Of a stretch of 64,000 bases of DNA, positions 36,272-45,400 are shown one piece after another. The notes under the pieces were generated by a model that was not told the origin of the DNA, ran no database searches, and saw only the letters and a program-made list of their open reading frames with translations. The translations under genes and the position numbers were made by a program. Origin of the DNA: Alloscardovia theropitheci (lineage in GTDB: Bacteria > Actinomycetota > Actinomycetes > Actinomycetales > Bifidobacteriaceae); contig NZ_RXLP01000017.1 in assembly GCF_004332295.1 (NCBI RefSeq), positions 1 through 64,000 of the forward strand, read 5' to 3'. Each line of letters starts with the position of its first letter. Within the stretch, counting starts at the first letter, position 1.

Positions 36272-36346
36272 TTAGAGAAGATTAATTAGCGAAGATTAAT
36301 TAGCGAAGATTAATTAGCGAGGACTAAGTAGAGAGGATTAATTGAC
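36263..36346. repeat. 14-bp tandem repeat after adnB
   Basis: There are six head-to-tail units of the form GAAGATTAATTAGC. The first unit contains the last codons and the TAA stop of adnB, and the last two units are diverged. A 14-bp period is out of frame, so expansion does not lengthen the protein. Beyond it, 36347-36635 shows no gene or clear signal apart from the weak start region of the next gene. Confidence 0.85.
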
Positions 36347-36635
36347 GAATTCATATTATGAGCAATTTATCAATCATGGGATGAAAACTCAGCGTATATC
36401 AATTAATAATCTGAGGGAGAATTGACTGCCCGTAAGATACACTTGAAATACACAGGATTAAGAGAATGTATTCAAAGTCTCTGTCCTTAGATTTCGCTTC
36501 CAGAACTTATACATGTTGACGAATGAATGACATGGAAAGGTTACTACGGGATGAAACGTAATGCGGAACGAGGCGAGATGAGACATAGGTACATGTGGAA
36601 GATATTTTAGACGAGATAAACGTAGTAGTGAACGG

Positions 36636-37322
36636 ATGGAAATGACAAATTCAGTAATCTTGCGCCCGGTTCAAGCACGAGATTTTGATGTATTGAGTCG
36701 TATCATGTTTGACACATGGTATGCAGACGAAAGCGTCAACGAAACTAACGTGAGCCAATTTAAGCAAATGGCACGATTTGATGTAGCTCATTATCTAGAA
36801 ACATCAACTCATGCGATGGTTGCTGTGCAAAAAGATGAACACCAATTATCTGCAAATGACGGTGCTGATGAAGAAACTGTCTTAGGCGTAGCCATGTGGC
36901 GAAATGATAGCGATTGGTTCCATGGCACTACGCAAAAGCATCTTGCCGATGACGAGCTTAAGCACGCATACAAACGTCAAGAAGAAGATCATGAATTTGC
37001 AACGATGTTGGACGAATTCCTTGCCGATGCTCAACGTACGATTGAATTAAGCAAGAAAGCTGCCGATCAGTCAGAAGCGGAATTGCGATTGTTTATGATG
37101 GATGAATCAGCTCGAGGTAAAGGTGTTGGCAAAAAGTTACTTTCGTATGCAGAGAAATCCATGAAAGATTCTGGCGCTCAGCAATATTATCTGTATACCG
37201 ACAGCACGTGTGACTATGGATTCTACGATTACATTGGAATGACGCGTACTGCCGAAGCTTTCAACGTACCTGGCCCAAGTGGGGAACCGCTGGATAAGTT
37301 CATTTATACAGGCACATTGTAG
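36636..37322 (+). CDS. GNAT-family N-acetyltransferase
   Basis: The product has 228 residues. The N-terminus VILRPVQARDFDVLSRIMFDTWY and the acetyl-CoA loop LRLFMMDESARGKGVGKKLLSYAE (with the RGKGVG signature) are typical of GNAT proteins. YYLYTDSTCDYGFYDYIGM forms the last strands. It transfers an acetyl group to an unknown acceptor. There is an acidic insertion before the CoA-binding loop. A second in-frame ATG lies 6 bp downstream. It is followed 107 bp later by an MFS gene on the same strand. Confidence 0.82.
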   Translation: MEMTNSVILRPVQARDFDVLSRIMFDTWYADESVNETNVSQFKQMARFDVAHYLETSTHAMVAVQKDEHQLSANDGADEETVLGVAMWRNDSDWFHGTTQKHLADDELKHAYKRQEEDHEFATMLDEFLADAQRTIELSKKAADQSEAELRLFMMDESARGKGVGKKLLSYAEKSMKDSGAQQYYLYTDSTCDYGFYDYIGMTRTAEAFNVPGPSGEPLDKFIYTGTL

Positions 37323-37429
37323 AATCATTGTGGCTTGAGAACGTTGCTACAAAACTATAACGATTAGTTCAATTGCAAATTCTCGAATAACTCGAATAAT
37401 TTAATAAAGAAAAGAAAGTTTGAGGAAGC

Positions 37430-38764
37430 GTGTACAGGCAGATATTCAAGATACCGGGAACTTTGGCATTCTCCATTTCTGGAGCGATGACACGTGCTAC
37501 GATGTCTACTATCGGTTTGAGCATGATTTTATGCTTGAATAACTTGTACAATGAATGGACTTCAGCTGGTTTGCTCAGTGCAGTCTACGTTATTTCAGCG
37601 GCTGTAGTTACTCCGTTCTATGCGCGCCTTTTTGATAAGTATGGTCAAAAGCGTATCGGGTTGATGATTGCGCCGGTTCAATTTGCGCTTCTTCTTGCGT
37701 TCGCCGCTGCGGCGTATTTCCGAGCTCCTTTGGCGCTACTATTTACGCTTGCGATTCTTATCGGCTTTTGTATGTATTCGGTTGGAGCAGCTGTACGTAC
37801 TCGTTGGGCTTGGGCTTTGAGCGATAAGCCAGAAGACTATTTGAATACTGCATATTCGTGGGAAGCGGCAATTGACGAAATTATTTTTATTTTCGGGCCA
37901 ATTCTTGCTGCCACTATTTCGACAAGTTTCCCACCTATTTCTACGATAATTCCGTTTATTCTTTTTGGTGGAATTAACTTTATCGGTGCAATGATTTTCT
38001 ATAATTTGAAGTCAGCTAATCCACCTGCGGTAGTGGCAGTACAAGAAGTTGATATCGATGATAATTCTGTCCAAACGGATGTACCAGATACAGCTATGTC
38101 GGAACAAATGAAGAAACTCTACTCGCGACACATTCTGCTTTTCCCGGGAATGCTTTTTCTTATATTCGCGATTACTTTCTTCAACTCGACTTTCTCCGCA
38201 TATGATGTCACTATGACAGCAGTTATGAAGGAGATAGGGCTGTATCAGCGCACTGGCTTTATGCTTGCAACTATTGCAGTGGGCTCCCTTATGGGTGCAC
38301 TCTTCTTTGGATCTCGAAAGCACAAGCATAATTCATGGATTCGTATGATGATTTTCATGGCTTTCTTATCTCTTGGAATTGCTGGTGTATCGATATCTAT
38401 GACTATGCATCAGATTATTCTAGCTGGACTTTTCGGAGTGTTCGCAGGTCTTTTCGTTGCGCCAACGTATGCGACAGCTAATCTCATCATGCGTCAAACT
38501 GCTCCCGCAAATCAACTTACAGAAGGACTGAGCTGGATTTCAACGGGAAGTACTGTCGGTTCATCGATTGGATCTGCAGTAGGTGGTATCTTCCTCGACC
38601 AAGTGGGCAATTATGCGACTTTACATTTACTATGGATTAATGCTTTAATTGCGCTTCCGCTGTTCTTCTTAGGGTACATGCAAGTTCGCTCGTTTGAAAA
38701 GAAGCATGGCATTAAATTTGAAATAGTAGAGAAGCCTGACGATAGTAGTGAAACTGATAAATAA
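37430..38764 (+). CDS. MFS transporter
   Basis: The product has 444 residues. It starts at GTG 37430 with TTGAGGAAGC just upstream. About twelve hydrophobic segments are visible, with the signature loop ARLFDKYGQKRIGLM between segments 2 and 3. A longer cytoplasmic loop in the middle (residues about 195-230) separates the two halves. A drug or small-molecule efflux role is usual for this kind, but the substrate cannot be read from the sequence. The cytoplasmic tail is acidic. Confidence 0.85.
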   Translation: MYRQIFKIPGTLAFSISGAMTRATMSTIGLSMILCLNNLYNEWTSAGLLSAVYVISAAVVTPFYARLFDKYGQKRIGLMIAPVQFALLLAFAAAAYFRAPLALLFTLAILIGFCMYSVGAAVRTRWAWALSDKPEDYLNTAYSWEAAIDEIIFIFGPILAATISTSFPPISTIIPFILFGGINFIGAMIFYNLKSANPPAVVAVQEVDIDDNSVQTDVPDTAMSEQMKKLYSRHILLFPGMLFLIFAITFFNSTFSAYDVTMTAVMKEIGLYQRTGFMLATIAVGSLMGALFFGSRKHKHNSWIRMMIFMAFLSLGIAGVSISMTMHQIILAGLFGVFAGLFVAPTYATANLIMRQTAPANQLTEGLSWISTGSTVGSSIGSAVGGIFLDQVGNYATLHLLWINALIALPLFFLGYMQVRSFEKKHGIKFEIVEKPDDSSETDK

Positions 38765-38840
38765 ATTAATACTTTTTCATATTACGTACTAGGGGAATAT
38801 CTTTAGTAACATATCGACCTTTTACCTGAAAGGGGTACAT

Positions 38841-39581
38841 ATGATTCGCGTATCTGTTGTAGGCGCGCATGGGCGTATGGGAAGCAATGTAGTGAGTGCA
38901 GTGAATGCTGCACAAGATATGGAGCTTGTCCATACGATTGACTCAGGCGATGATATTACTGCAATAACTTCTGGAAACACAGATGTAGCAGTTGAGTTTT
39001 CTGTACCATCGGCCAGTCTTGACAATGTTTTAGCTCTTATTCGTAACGATGTCAATGTCGTCGTTGGTACAACTGGATGGACTGAAGACAAGATGAACCG
39101 AGTGCGCGAAGAACTGGTCAATCATCCTCAGTTAAGCGTCTTCATTGCTCCAAATTTTGCAATTTCGACAGTTCTTGCTGAACATTTTGCTGCCCAAGCT
39201 GCACGCTACTTTGAATCAGCAGAAATAATCGAATTGCATCACCCAGATAAGGTGGATGCACCGAGCGGAACAGCCTTACATACAGCTCATAAGATTTCAG
39301 CTGCACGACGAGAAGCTGGTTGCGCTCCAATTCCTGATAATACGCAGTCAGATGGTGGATCGCGCGGTCAAATAGTTGATGATATTCATGTTCATGCTGT
39401 CCGTCTGCGCGGGCTCAATGCTCATGAGGAAATCCTCTTCGGCAATGCTGGAGAGCAACTCGTCATACGTGCAGACTCATTTGATCGTAGCTCTTTCATG
39501 CCTGGAGTGTTACTGGCTGTGCGCCACGCTGGCAAGACACCAGGATTAAGCGTAGGGCTTGATAATTATCTAGATTTATAG
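38841..39581 (+). CDS. dapB: 4-hydroxy-tetrahydrodipicolinate reductase
   Basis: The product has 246 residues and carries out the NAD(P)H-dependent reduction in the lysine/diaminopimelate pathway. The nucleotide-binding motif VVGAHGRMGSNV is at about 6-17. The active-site block HHPDKVDAPSGTA has His133 and Lys137, with the usual spacing of four. The DIHVHAVRLRG and FGNAGEQLVIRADSFDR blocks are intact. It has an AAAGGGG box. It forms an operon with dapA, 34 bp downstream, and supplies peptidoglycan precursor and lysine. Confidence 0.95.
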   Translation: MIRVSVVGAHGRMGSNVVSAVNAAQDMELVHTIDSGDDITAITSGNTDVAVEFSVPSASLDNVLALIRNDVNVVVGTTGWTEDKMNRVREELVNHPQLSVFIAPNFAISTVLAEHFAAQAARYFESAEIIELHHPDKVDAPSGTALHTAHKISAARREAGCAPIPDNTQSDGGSRGQIVDDIHVHAVRLRGLNAHEEILFGNAGEQLVIRADSFDRSSFMPGVLLAVRHAGKTPGLSVGLDNYLDL

Positions 39582-39615
39582 GATGAAGTCATACCCCACG
39601 GGTAATTTTTAAGAT

Positions 39616-40527
39616 ATGACTACCGAGATGCATCTGCTTGAAAATGCGCCTTTTGGTCGAGTAATACCTGCAATGGTAACTCCGATGAAGGCGGACGGAA
39701 CCGTCGACTACGAAGCTGCACAAGTTTTGGCGCAGCATCTCGTAGACGACGGAGCAGACGGCATCCTACTTAATGGAACAACCGGCGAATCTCCTACAAC
39801 GCACCTTGAAGAGAAGATTGATCTTGTACGTGCTGTTAAAGAAGTTGTGGATATCCCTGTTATTACGGGCGCTGGTTCAAACGATACCGCACACTCCGTG
39901 CGCATGGCTGAGCATATACAAGAAGCAGGTGCCGATGCACTGCTTATCGTGGCTCCATATTATTCACGTCCATCTCAAGAAGGAATTTATCAGCATTACA
40001 AAGCTGTTAATGATTCCTCTGATGTGCCTGTCATTATTTACGATGTACCTGGACGCACAGGTGTGCGCATTTCCACAGATACATACGTACGTCTTGCTGG
40101 ATTGTCTCAGGTCAAAGCAGTAAAGGATGCTACTGGGGATTTGGCAGCTGCTGTTGTAAAGAAACTCGAAACGGGACTTGCATGGTATTCCGGTGATGAT
40201 GGAGTATATTTGCCATTCCTGTCTATTGGTGCTGTAGGAATTATTTCAGTTATTGCTCATGTGGCATCTGGACCATTGCGCGATCTTACAACAGCTTTTG
40301 ATGAAGGGCATATCCTCGAAGCCCAGCGCATTGCTGTACAATTATCGCCACTCGTAACTGCATTAAATGGTGATGGTTTCCAAGCAGTTATGGCAAAAGC
40401 AGCATGTCAAGTACAGGGCTATATGGATGACACTACAATGCGTCTTCCAAACGTAGGGCCAAATGCGGATCAGCTGGTAAAAGCACGTGAAGGAATGCGT
40501 GCAGCAGGAGTGCTTAAGCATAAGTAG
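39616..40527 (+). CDS. dapA: 4-hydroxy-tetrahydrodipicolinate synthase
   Basis: The product has 303 residues. It condenses pyruvate with aspartate semialdehyde. The Schiff-base Lys169 is in VKDATG, Tyr142 in IIYDVPGRTG, and the substrate loop is LLNGTTGESPT. The length is normal for a TIM-barrel DapA. It is directly after dapB, and RNase J follows 66 bp later, an arrangement that I recall from bifidobacteria. Confidence 0.95.
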   Translation: MTTEMHLLENAPFGRVIPAMVTPMKADGTVDYEAAQVLAQHLVDDGADGILLNGTTGESPTTHLEEKIDLVRAVKEVVDIPVITGAGSNDTAHSVRMAEHIQEAGADALLIVAPYYSRPSQEGIYQHYKAVNDSSDVPVIIYDVPGRTGVRISTDTYVRLAGLSQVKAVKDATGDLAAAVVKKLETGLAWYSGDDGVYLPFLSIGAVGIISVIAHVASGPLRDLTTAFDEGHILEAQRIAVQLSPLVTALNGDGFQAVMAKAACQVQGYMDDTTMRLPNVGPNADQLVKAREGMRAAGVLKHK

Positions 40528-40592
40528 TTTCGGTAGTGGATGAGGCTTAAGAGAGCTCTCAATGGGCTCACCACTTTAACGAAAGGTTAATC

Positions 40593-42515
40593 ATGCCTTC
40601 CACTCAAGGAACGCGTACACAGACACGCAAGACAACAACACGCAAAGCTACGACTCGCTCTAGCTCGGGCGCTTCTACTCGTACTCGTACAACAAAGACA
40701 TCGCAGAGTCGAGCAGGACAATCAAAATCAGCACAATCTCGTGCTCGTAAGCCACGGAACACTGCTCCAATTCGTGCAGTGAACGCTCAGGCGAACCCAA
40801 ATACTACATCTGATGGCAAGCCACTTATCGCTCCTCCTAAGTATCGCAAGGGTTCGATGCGAATCGTTCCATTGGGCGGTTTGGGTGAAATTGGTCGCAA
40901 TATGAACGTTATTGAGTATAACGGGCATATCCTGCTTATTGACTGTGGTGTTCTTTTCCCAGAAGAAGAGCAGCCAGGTGTTGATTTGATTCTTCCTGAC
41001 TTTAACTACATTCGAGATCGTCTCGATAAGGTTGAAGCACTGGTCTTAACTCACGGCCATGAAGATCACATTGGCGGTGTGCCGTATTTGCTTCGTTTGC
41101 GCAAGGATATTCCGCTTATTGGTTCGAAACTAACCTTGGCTCTTGTTGAGGCTAAGTGCAAGGAACATCGCATTAATCCTGTTCTTCATCCTGTTCAAGG
41201 TCGCGATAAGCTCAAGATGGGGCCATTCAATCTTGAATTTATTACAGTTACACACTCTATTCCTGATGCTCTTGCAGTATCAGTAAAGACACCAGCAGGT
41301 CATATTATCGATACTGGTGATATGAAGCTTGATCAGCTTCCTCTCGACCATAAGATTACCGATTTGCGCCAGTTCGCAAAATTAGGCGAGCAGGGCGTTG
41401 ATTTGTTGATGTCTGATTCAACAAATGCTGAAGTTCCAGGATTCGTTAAGCCTGAGACGACAATTGGGCCAGCTCTTGACCGCGCATTTTCTGAAGCAAG
41501 TCGAAAGATTATCGTTGCCAGCTTCTCATCGCACGTACATCGCGTACAGCAAGTCGTTGATGCTGCACATAAGCATGGTCGCAAAGTCGTCTTCGTCGGA
41601 CGTTCCATGGTTCGTAACATGGGAATTGCTGCTGATCTTGGATACTTGCATTTGCCTGAAAATACTGTTGTGGACTTAAAGCAGGCTAACGATATTCAAG
41701 ACGACAAGATTGTATACATGTGCACAGGCTCTCAGGGTGAGCCAATGGCGGCATTGGGACGAATCGCTGATGGTAACCATCCAGATATCACAGTTGGTGA
41801 ATTCGATACAGTCATCTTGGCAAGTTCGCTGATTCCAGGCAATGAGCATGGGGTGTATAAGGTTATTAACAAGCTCACTCGTCTGGGTGCACGCGTGGTT
41901 AATAAAGACAATGCAGCAATCCACGTATCTGGACACTGTGACGAAGGTGAATTGCTTTACTTCTACAATATCGTCCAGCCGAAGGCTGCTATGCCTATTC
42001 ACGGTGAGCATCGTCATTTGGTTGCCAATGGTTTAATCGCTGTGAAAACTGGTGTAGACCCTAATAACGTCGTGCTTGCAGAAGATGGTGACGTCGTCGA
42101 CCTGTACAAGGGGCAAGCTGCAGTTGTCGGCTCTGTTCCATGTGGGTACGTATACGTTGATGGTCAGTCTGTTGGTGAAATTGGCGAAGAGGAATTGGAA
42201 AAGCGTCGCATTCTTTCTGAAGAAGGTTTCGTTTCGTCCTTCCTAGTCGTTGATACACGTACTAGCGAAGTAGTTAGCGGGCCAAAGATTTATCTCAATG
42301 CTGTAGCAGAAGACGAAAGCGATTTCGTAGAGGTTCGTTCGCGTATCGTTTCAGATGTCGAAGATGCGATGGTTCGAGGAACTCATGATACGCATCAGCT
42401 TCAGCAAATTATGCGTCGCACATTAGGTGGCTGGATTGCTCGAAAGTTCAATCGTCGTCGCCCAATGATCGTTCCGGTTGTTGCTGACATCGCAAAAGAC
42501 GTTCAGAAGAACTAA
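40593..42515 (+). CDS. rnj: Ribonuclease J
   Basis: The product has 640 residues. It is a metallo-beta-lactamase-fold endo/5'-3' exoribonuclease for RNA maturation and decay. HGHEDHIGG (154-162) gives the metal ligands; SDSTNAEVPG and the beta-CASP region with TGSQGEPMAALGRIA and MPIHGEHRHL follow. The first about 80 residues are a Thr/Arg/Ser-rich basic tail, as is usual in actinobacterial RNase J, probably for RNA binding. It has a GAAAGG box. It lies in line with dapBA. Confidence 0.93.
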   Translation: MPSTQGTRTQTRKTTTRKATTRSSSGASTRTRTTKTSQSRAGQSKSAQSRARKPRNTAPIRAVNAQANPNTTSDGKPLIAPPKYRKGSMRIVPLGGLGEIGRNMNVIEYNGHILLIDCGVLFPEEEQPGVDLILPDFNYIRDRLDKVEALVLTHGHEDHIGGVPYLLRLRKDIPLIGSKLTLALVEAKCKEHRINPVLHPVQGRDKLKMGPFNLEFITVTHSIPDALAVSVKTPAGHIIDTGDMKLDQLPLDHKITDLRQFAKLGEQGVDLLMSDSTNAEVPGFVKPETTIGPALDRAFSEASRKIIVASFSSHVHRVQQVVDAAHKHGRKVVFVGRSMVRNMGIAADLGYLHLPENTVVDLKQANDIQDDKIVYMCTGSQGEPMAALGRIADGNHPDITVGEFDTVILASSLIPGNEHGVYKVINKLTRLGARVVNKDNAAIHVSGHCDEGELLYFYNIVQPKAAMPIHGEHRHLVANGLIAVKTGVDPNNVVLAEDGDVVDLYKGQAAVVGSVPCGYVYVDGQSVGEIGEEELEKRRILSEEGFVSSFLVVDTRTSEVVSGPKIYLNAVAEDESDFVEVRSRIVSDVEDAMVRGTHDTHQLQQIMRRTLGGWIARKFNRRRPMIVPVVADIAKDVQKN

Positions 42516-42552
42516 ATTCGTAAATAAGTTTTACAATAGTTAAAAAATAAAA

Positions 42553-42661
42553 GAGAACAGCTCAAGATATCGTTCATTCTTACACAATGGACATACTCGA
42601 ATGACTACGGCAACGAGTATGTCGATAGAGTGAGGTGGAGGAACTACTTGAAGCTGTTCTC
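42553..42661 (+). promoter_or_regulatory. Nested hairpins in the pepN leader
   Basis: GAGAACAGCT (42553-42562) matches AGCTGTTCTC (42652-42661), enclosing GACATACTCG (42590-42599) with CGAGTATGTC (42614-42623). All arms are perfect 10-mers. The outer right arm is 19 bp before the pepN start used here, so pairing could affect its translation. Confidence 0.45.
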
Positions 42662-42679
42662 CTGTACAGAAAGAGTAAA

Positions 42680-45238
42680 ATGCCAGGAGCAAATCTCACT
42701 CGTGTCGAGGCACAAGAGCGTGCTGGTATCGTTTCCAATGCACATTACACAGTACATTTGGATGTTAATCAAGGCGATACGGATTTCCGCACGGTTAGCA
42801 CTATCGAATTTGATGCTGTAGAAGGTGCATCAACATTCGTTGATCTTATTGCTAATACAGTAACCTCTGTAGAATTCAACGGTGAAAAACTTGATCCTTC
42901 AGTAGTATACAAGGATTCTCGTGTAGAGCTCACAAATTTGAAAGCTCATAACACAGTAACAGTAGAAGCGCTTGCGCAGTATTCCCATACTGGTGAAGGT
43001 ATGCATCGTAGTGTTGATCCTACCGATGGAAATGTATATCTGTATACTCAGTTCGAAGTACCTGATGCACGTCGCGTATATGCAGTATTCGATCAGCCAG
43101 ATATTAAGGCAACCTTTGACTTTAGCGTAGATGCACCTGAAGGCTGGGAAGTAATCTCAATTACACCAGCTAACGAGCCAGAAGATCTCGGAAATGGCTC
43201 GGTGCGCTGGACATTCCCAACTACACCAAAGATGAGCTCATACCTTACCGCATTTGTAGCTGGTCCATATGCTCGTTGGAACACAACCCATACTTTGTCT
43301 AATGGCCGCGAAGTTCCTATGGCTATCTATGCTCGCCAAGCATTGAAAGATGCTATGGCGAAGGACGTCGACTATCTCTTCGATGTCACCAAGAAGGGCA
43401 TGGACTTCTATGATCAGACGTGGGGCGTGCCATATCCATATGCTAAGTATGATCAGCTCTTCGTTCCTGAATATAATGCTGGCGCAATGGAAAACATCGG
43501 TACTGTTACCATCCGTGATTCTTATATCTTCGAATCTAAGGTAACTGACGCTATCTTTGAGCGTCGCGATGTGACTGTTCTTCACGAACTTGCACACATG
43601 TGGTTCGGAGATTTGGTCACCATGAAATGGTGGAACGATTTGTGGCTCAATGAGTCCTTCGCAGAGTTCACCTCGACATTGGCTACCGCTGAAACGACAC
43701 AGTGGAAGGATGCATGGGCTACCTTCGCATCTGGTGAAAAGAGCTGGGGCCAGGCACAAGACGAAATGCCTACAACTCACCCAATCGTTGCAGAAATTAA
43801 CGATATTCACGATACCGAAGTTAACTTCGACGGTATTACCTATGCAAAGGGTGCTTCCGTTTTGAAGCAGCTCGTGGCTTATGTAGGTCGTAAGGAATTC
43901 TTTGCAGGTATTCATAACTACTTGGAGAAGTATCAGTACTCTAACGCAACTCTTGCTGATTTGCTTGCTGAGCTTGAAAAGACTTCTGGTCGCGAATTGA
44001 AGCACTGGTCAAAGCAGTGGCTTGAGAATGCGGGCATCAACACTATTACTTCCGAAGTCCGCACATCTGAAGACGGCACAATCGAAGAGATGGCATTAAT
44101 TCAGAGCGCATCTGAAGAGTATCCTGTGCTTCGCGATCACCGTCTGGCAGTTGCCTTCTATGACGAGAACGAAAGCGGTCAGATTGTTATGACTGAACGC
44201 TTCGATCTTGATGTAACCGGTGAGCGTACTGTAGTAGAAGCAGTAGCTGGTAAGAAGCGTCCAGCGTTTATCATGGTAAACGAAGATGATTTGACTTACA
44301 CTAAGCTTCGCTTCGATGCACAGTCTCTTGAATTTGCTAAGAACAATCTCTATAAGTTTGACAGCGCTTTGACTCGTGCAGTTGTATGGCTCAGCTTGTG
44401 GGATATGACTCGCGATGCACAGTTCCCAGCAGTTGACTTCGTGGAGACAAGCTTGAAGGCATTGGGTACCGAGAAGGAGTCGACCACCTTCCGCTACGCT
44501 TTGGGTCAGGTTAATACAGCTGTGGGGCATTATGTTCCAGCTGCAAAGCGCGATGAGTTGAAGCTTGAAGTAGCAAATGCACTCTTCGCACTTGCTCAGG
44601 ATGCAAAGGCTGGCTCTGATGAGCAGTTCCAGCTTGTTAAGGCATATTTGAACAATGGTAGCGATCCTGAATTCAAAGAACGTGCTGCAGGTTTGCTTGA
44701 TGGTTCTTTGAAGTTTGACGGTCTTGACATTGATAACAATATGCGTTGGAGCATTGTCATTGCTCAGGCAGCTGCAGGTGTTATCACCAATGCAGAAATT
44801 GATGCAGAGCTTGCTTTGCGTGATACGACTGAGAACCGCGAATTTGCTGTTATGGCAAAGGCTGCAATTCCAACAGCTGAAGCTAAGGCTTGGGCATGGG
44901 ATCAAGCATTGCATAATGACGAGCTCACAAATTCTCAGCTTGGTAATGTTGCTCTCGGCTTCTCATGGAACAGCGAACCAAAGTTGTACGATGAGTACGT
45001 AGCAAAGTATGCTGACACCATTAATTGGATTTGGGAGAATAAGACCTTCCATATGGCGGAAACATTAATGACCAGCCTTTATCCAAGCTATGCTGACACA
45101 GCTCGACTTGTTGAAGTTGGAAAGAAGTGGCTTGAAGATCACCCTCATACAGATGCTGCTTTGCGTCGTATGGTATCGGAGAATTTGGATAGCTCTGAAC
45201 GCATCCTTCGCGTCCAGCGTTACAACGAGTCATTGTAA
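42680..45238 (+). CDS. pepN: Aminopeptidase N (M1 family)
   Basis: The product has 852 residues from the ATG at 42680 (MPGANLTRVEAQERAG), chosen because actinobacterial PepN proteins start this way; an in-frame start 45 bp upstream is less likely. It removes N-terminal residues from peptides in the cytosol. The GAMEN exopeptidase motif is present. Zinc ligands are His302, His306 and Glu325 in HELAHMWFGDLVTMKWWNDL followed by WLNE. The C-terminal helical ERAP1-like domain is complete. Strong codon bias suggests high expression. Confidence 0.94.
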   Translation: MPGANLTRVEAQERAGIVSNAHYTVHLDVNQGDTDFRTVSTIEFDAVEGASTFVDLIANTVTSVEFNGEKLDPSVVYKDSRVELTNLKAHNTVTVEALAQYSHTGEGMHRSVDPTDGNVYLYTQFEVPDARRVYAVFDQPDIKATFDFSVDAPEGWEVISITPANEPEDLGNGSVRWTFPTTPKMSSYLTAFVAGPYARWNTTHTLSNGREVPMAIYARQALKDAMAKDVDYLFDVTKKGMDFYDQTWGVPYPYAKYDQLFVPEYNAGAMENIGTVTIRDSYIFESKVTDAIFERRDVTVLHELAHMWFGDLVTMKWWNDLWLNESFAEFTSTLATAETTQWKDAWATFASGEKSWGQAQDEMPTTHPIVAEINDIHDTEVNFDGITYAKGASVLKQLVAYVGRKEFFAGIHNYLEKYQYSNATLADLLAELEKTSGRELKHWSKQWLENAGINTITSEVRTSEDGTIEEMALIQSASEEYPVLRDHRLAVAFYDENESGQIVMTERFDLDVTGERTVVEAVAGKKRPAFIMVNEDDLTYTKLRFDAQSLEFAKNNLYKFDSALTRAVVWLSLWDMTRDAQFPAVDFVETSLKALGTEKESTTFRYALGQVNTAVGHYVPAAKRDELKLEVANALFALAQDAKAGSDEQFQLVKAYLNNGSDPEFKERAAGLLDGSLKFDGLDIDNNMRWSIVIAQAAAGVITNAEIDAELALRDTTENREFAVMAKAAIPTAEAKAWAWDQALHNDELTNSQLGNVALGFSWNSEPKLYDEYVAKYADTINWIWENKTFHMAETLMTSLYPSYADTARLVEVGKKWLEDHPHTDAALRRMVSENLDSSERILRVQRYNESL

Positions 45239-45339
45239 GGGAGAGGTATTGTAAATTGACCTTAACCGTTTGATTTACAGTACTGAAGGCATGAATTTTA
45301 CTTCTGAAATTTATGCACAAAACCATAAATGACACGCCT

Positions 45340-45380
45340 AACCTGCCGTCAGACTACAATAGTTTAACGGCAGGTTTTTC
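45340..45380 (+). terminator. Rho-independent terminator
   Basis: AACCTGCCGT (45340-45349) pairs with ACGGCAGGTT (45367-45376), followed by TTTC. It is just over 100 bp past pepN and 20 bp before glmM, so the glmM ribosome site lies directly after it. Confidence 0.85.
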
Positions 45381-45400
45381 TATATGCATAAGGAGAGAAA

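Noticed and set aside
36263-36346. Possible CRISPR array
   Set aside because: Units are 14 bp with no spacers; it is a simple tandem repeat. The same applies to 54996-55061.
42553-42661. Riboswitch before pepN
   Set aside because: Only simple nested arms are visible; no conserved riboswitch core could be recognised, so it is listed only as hairpins.
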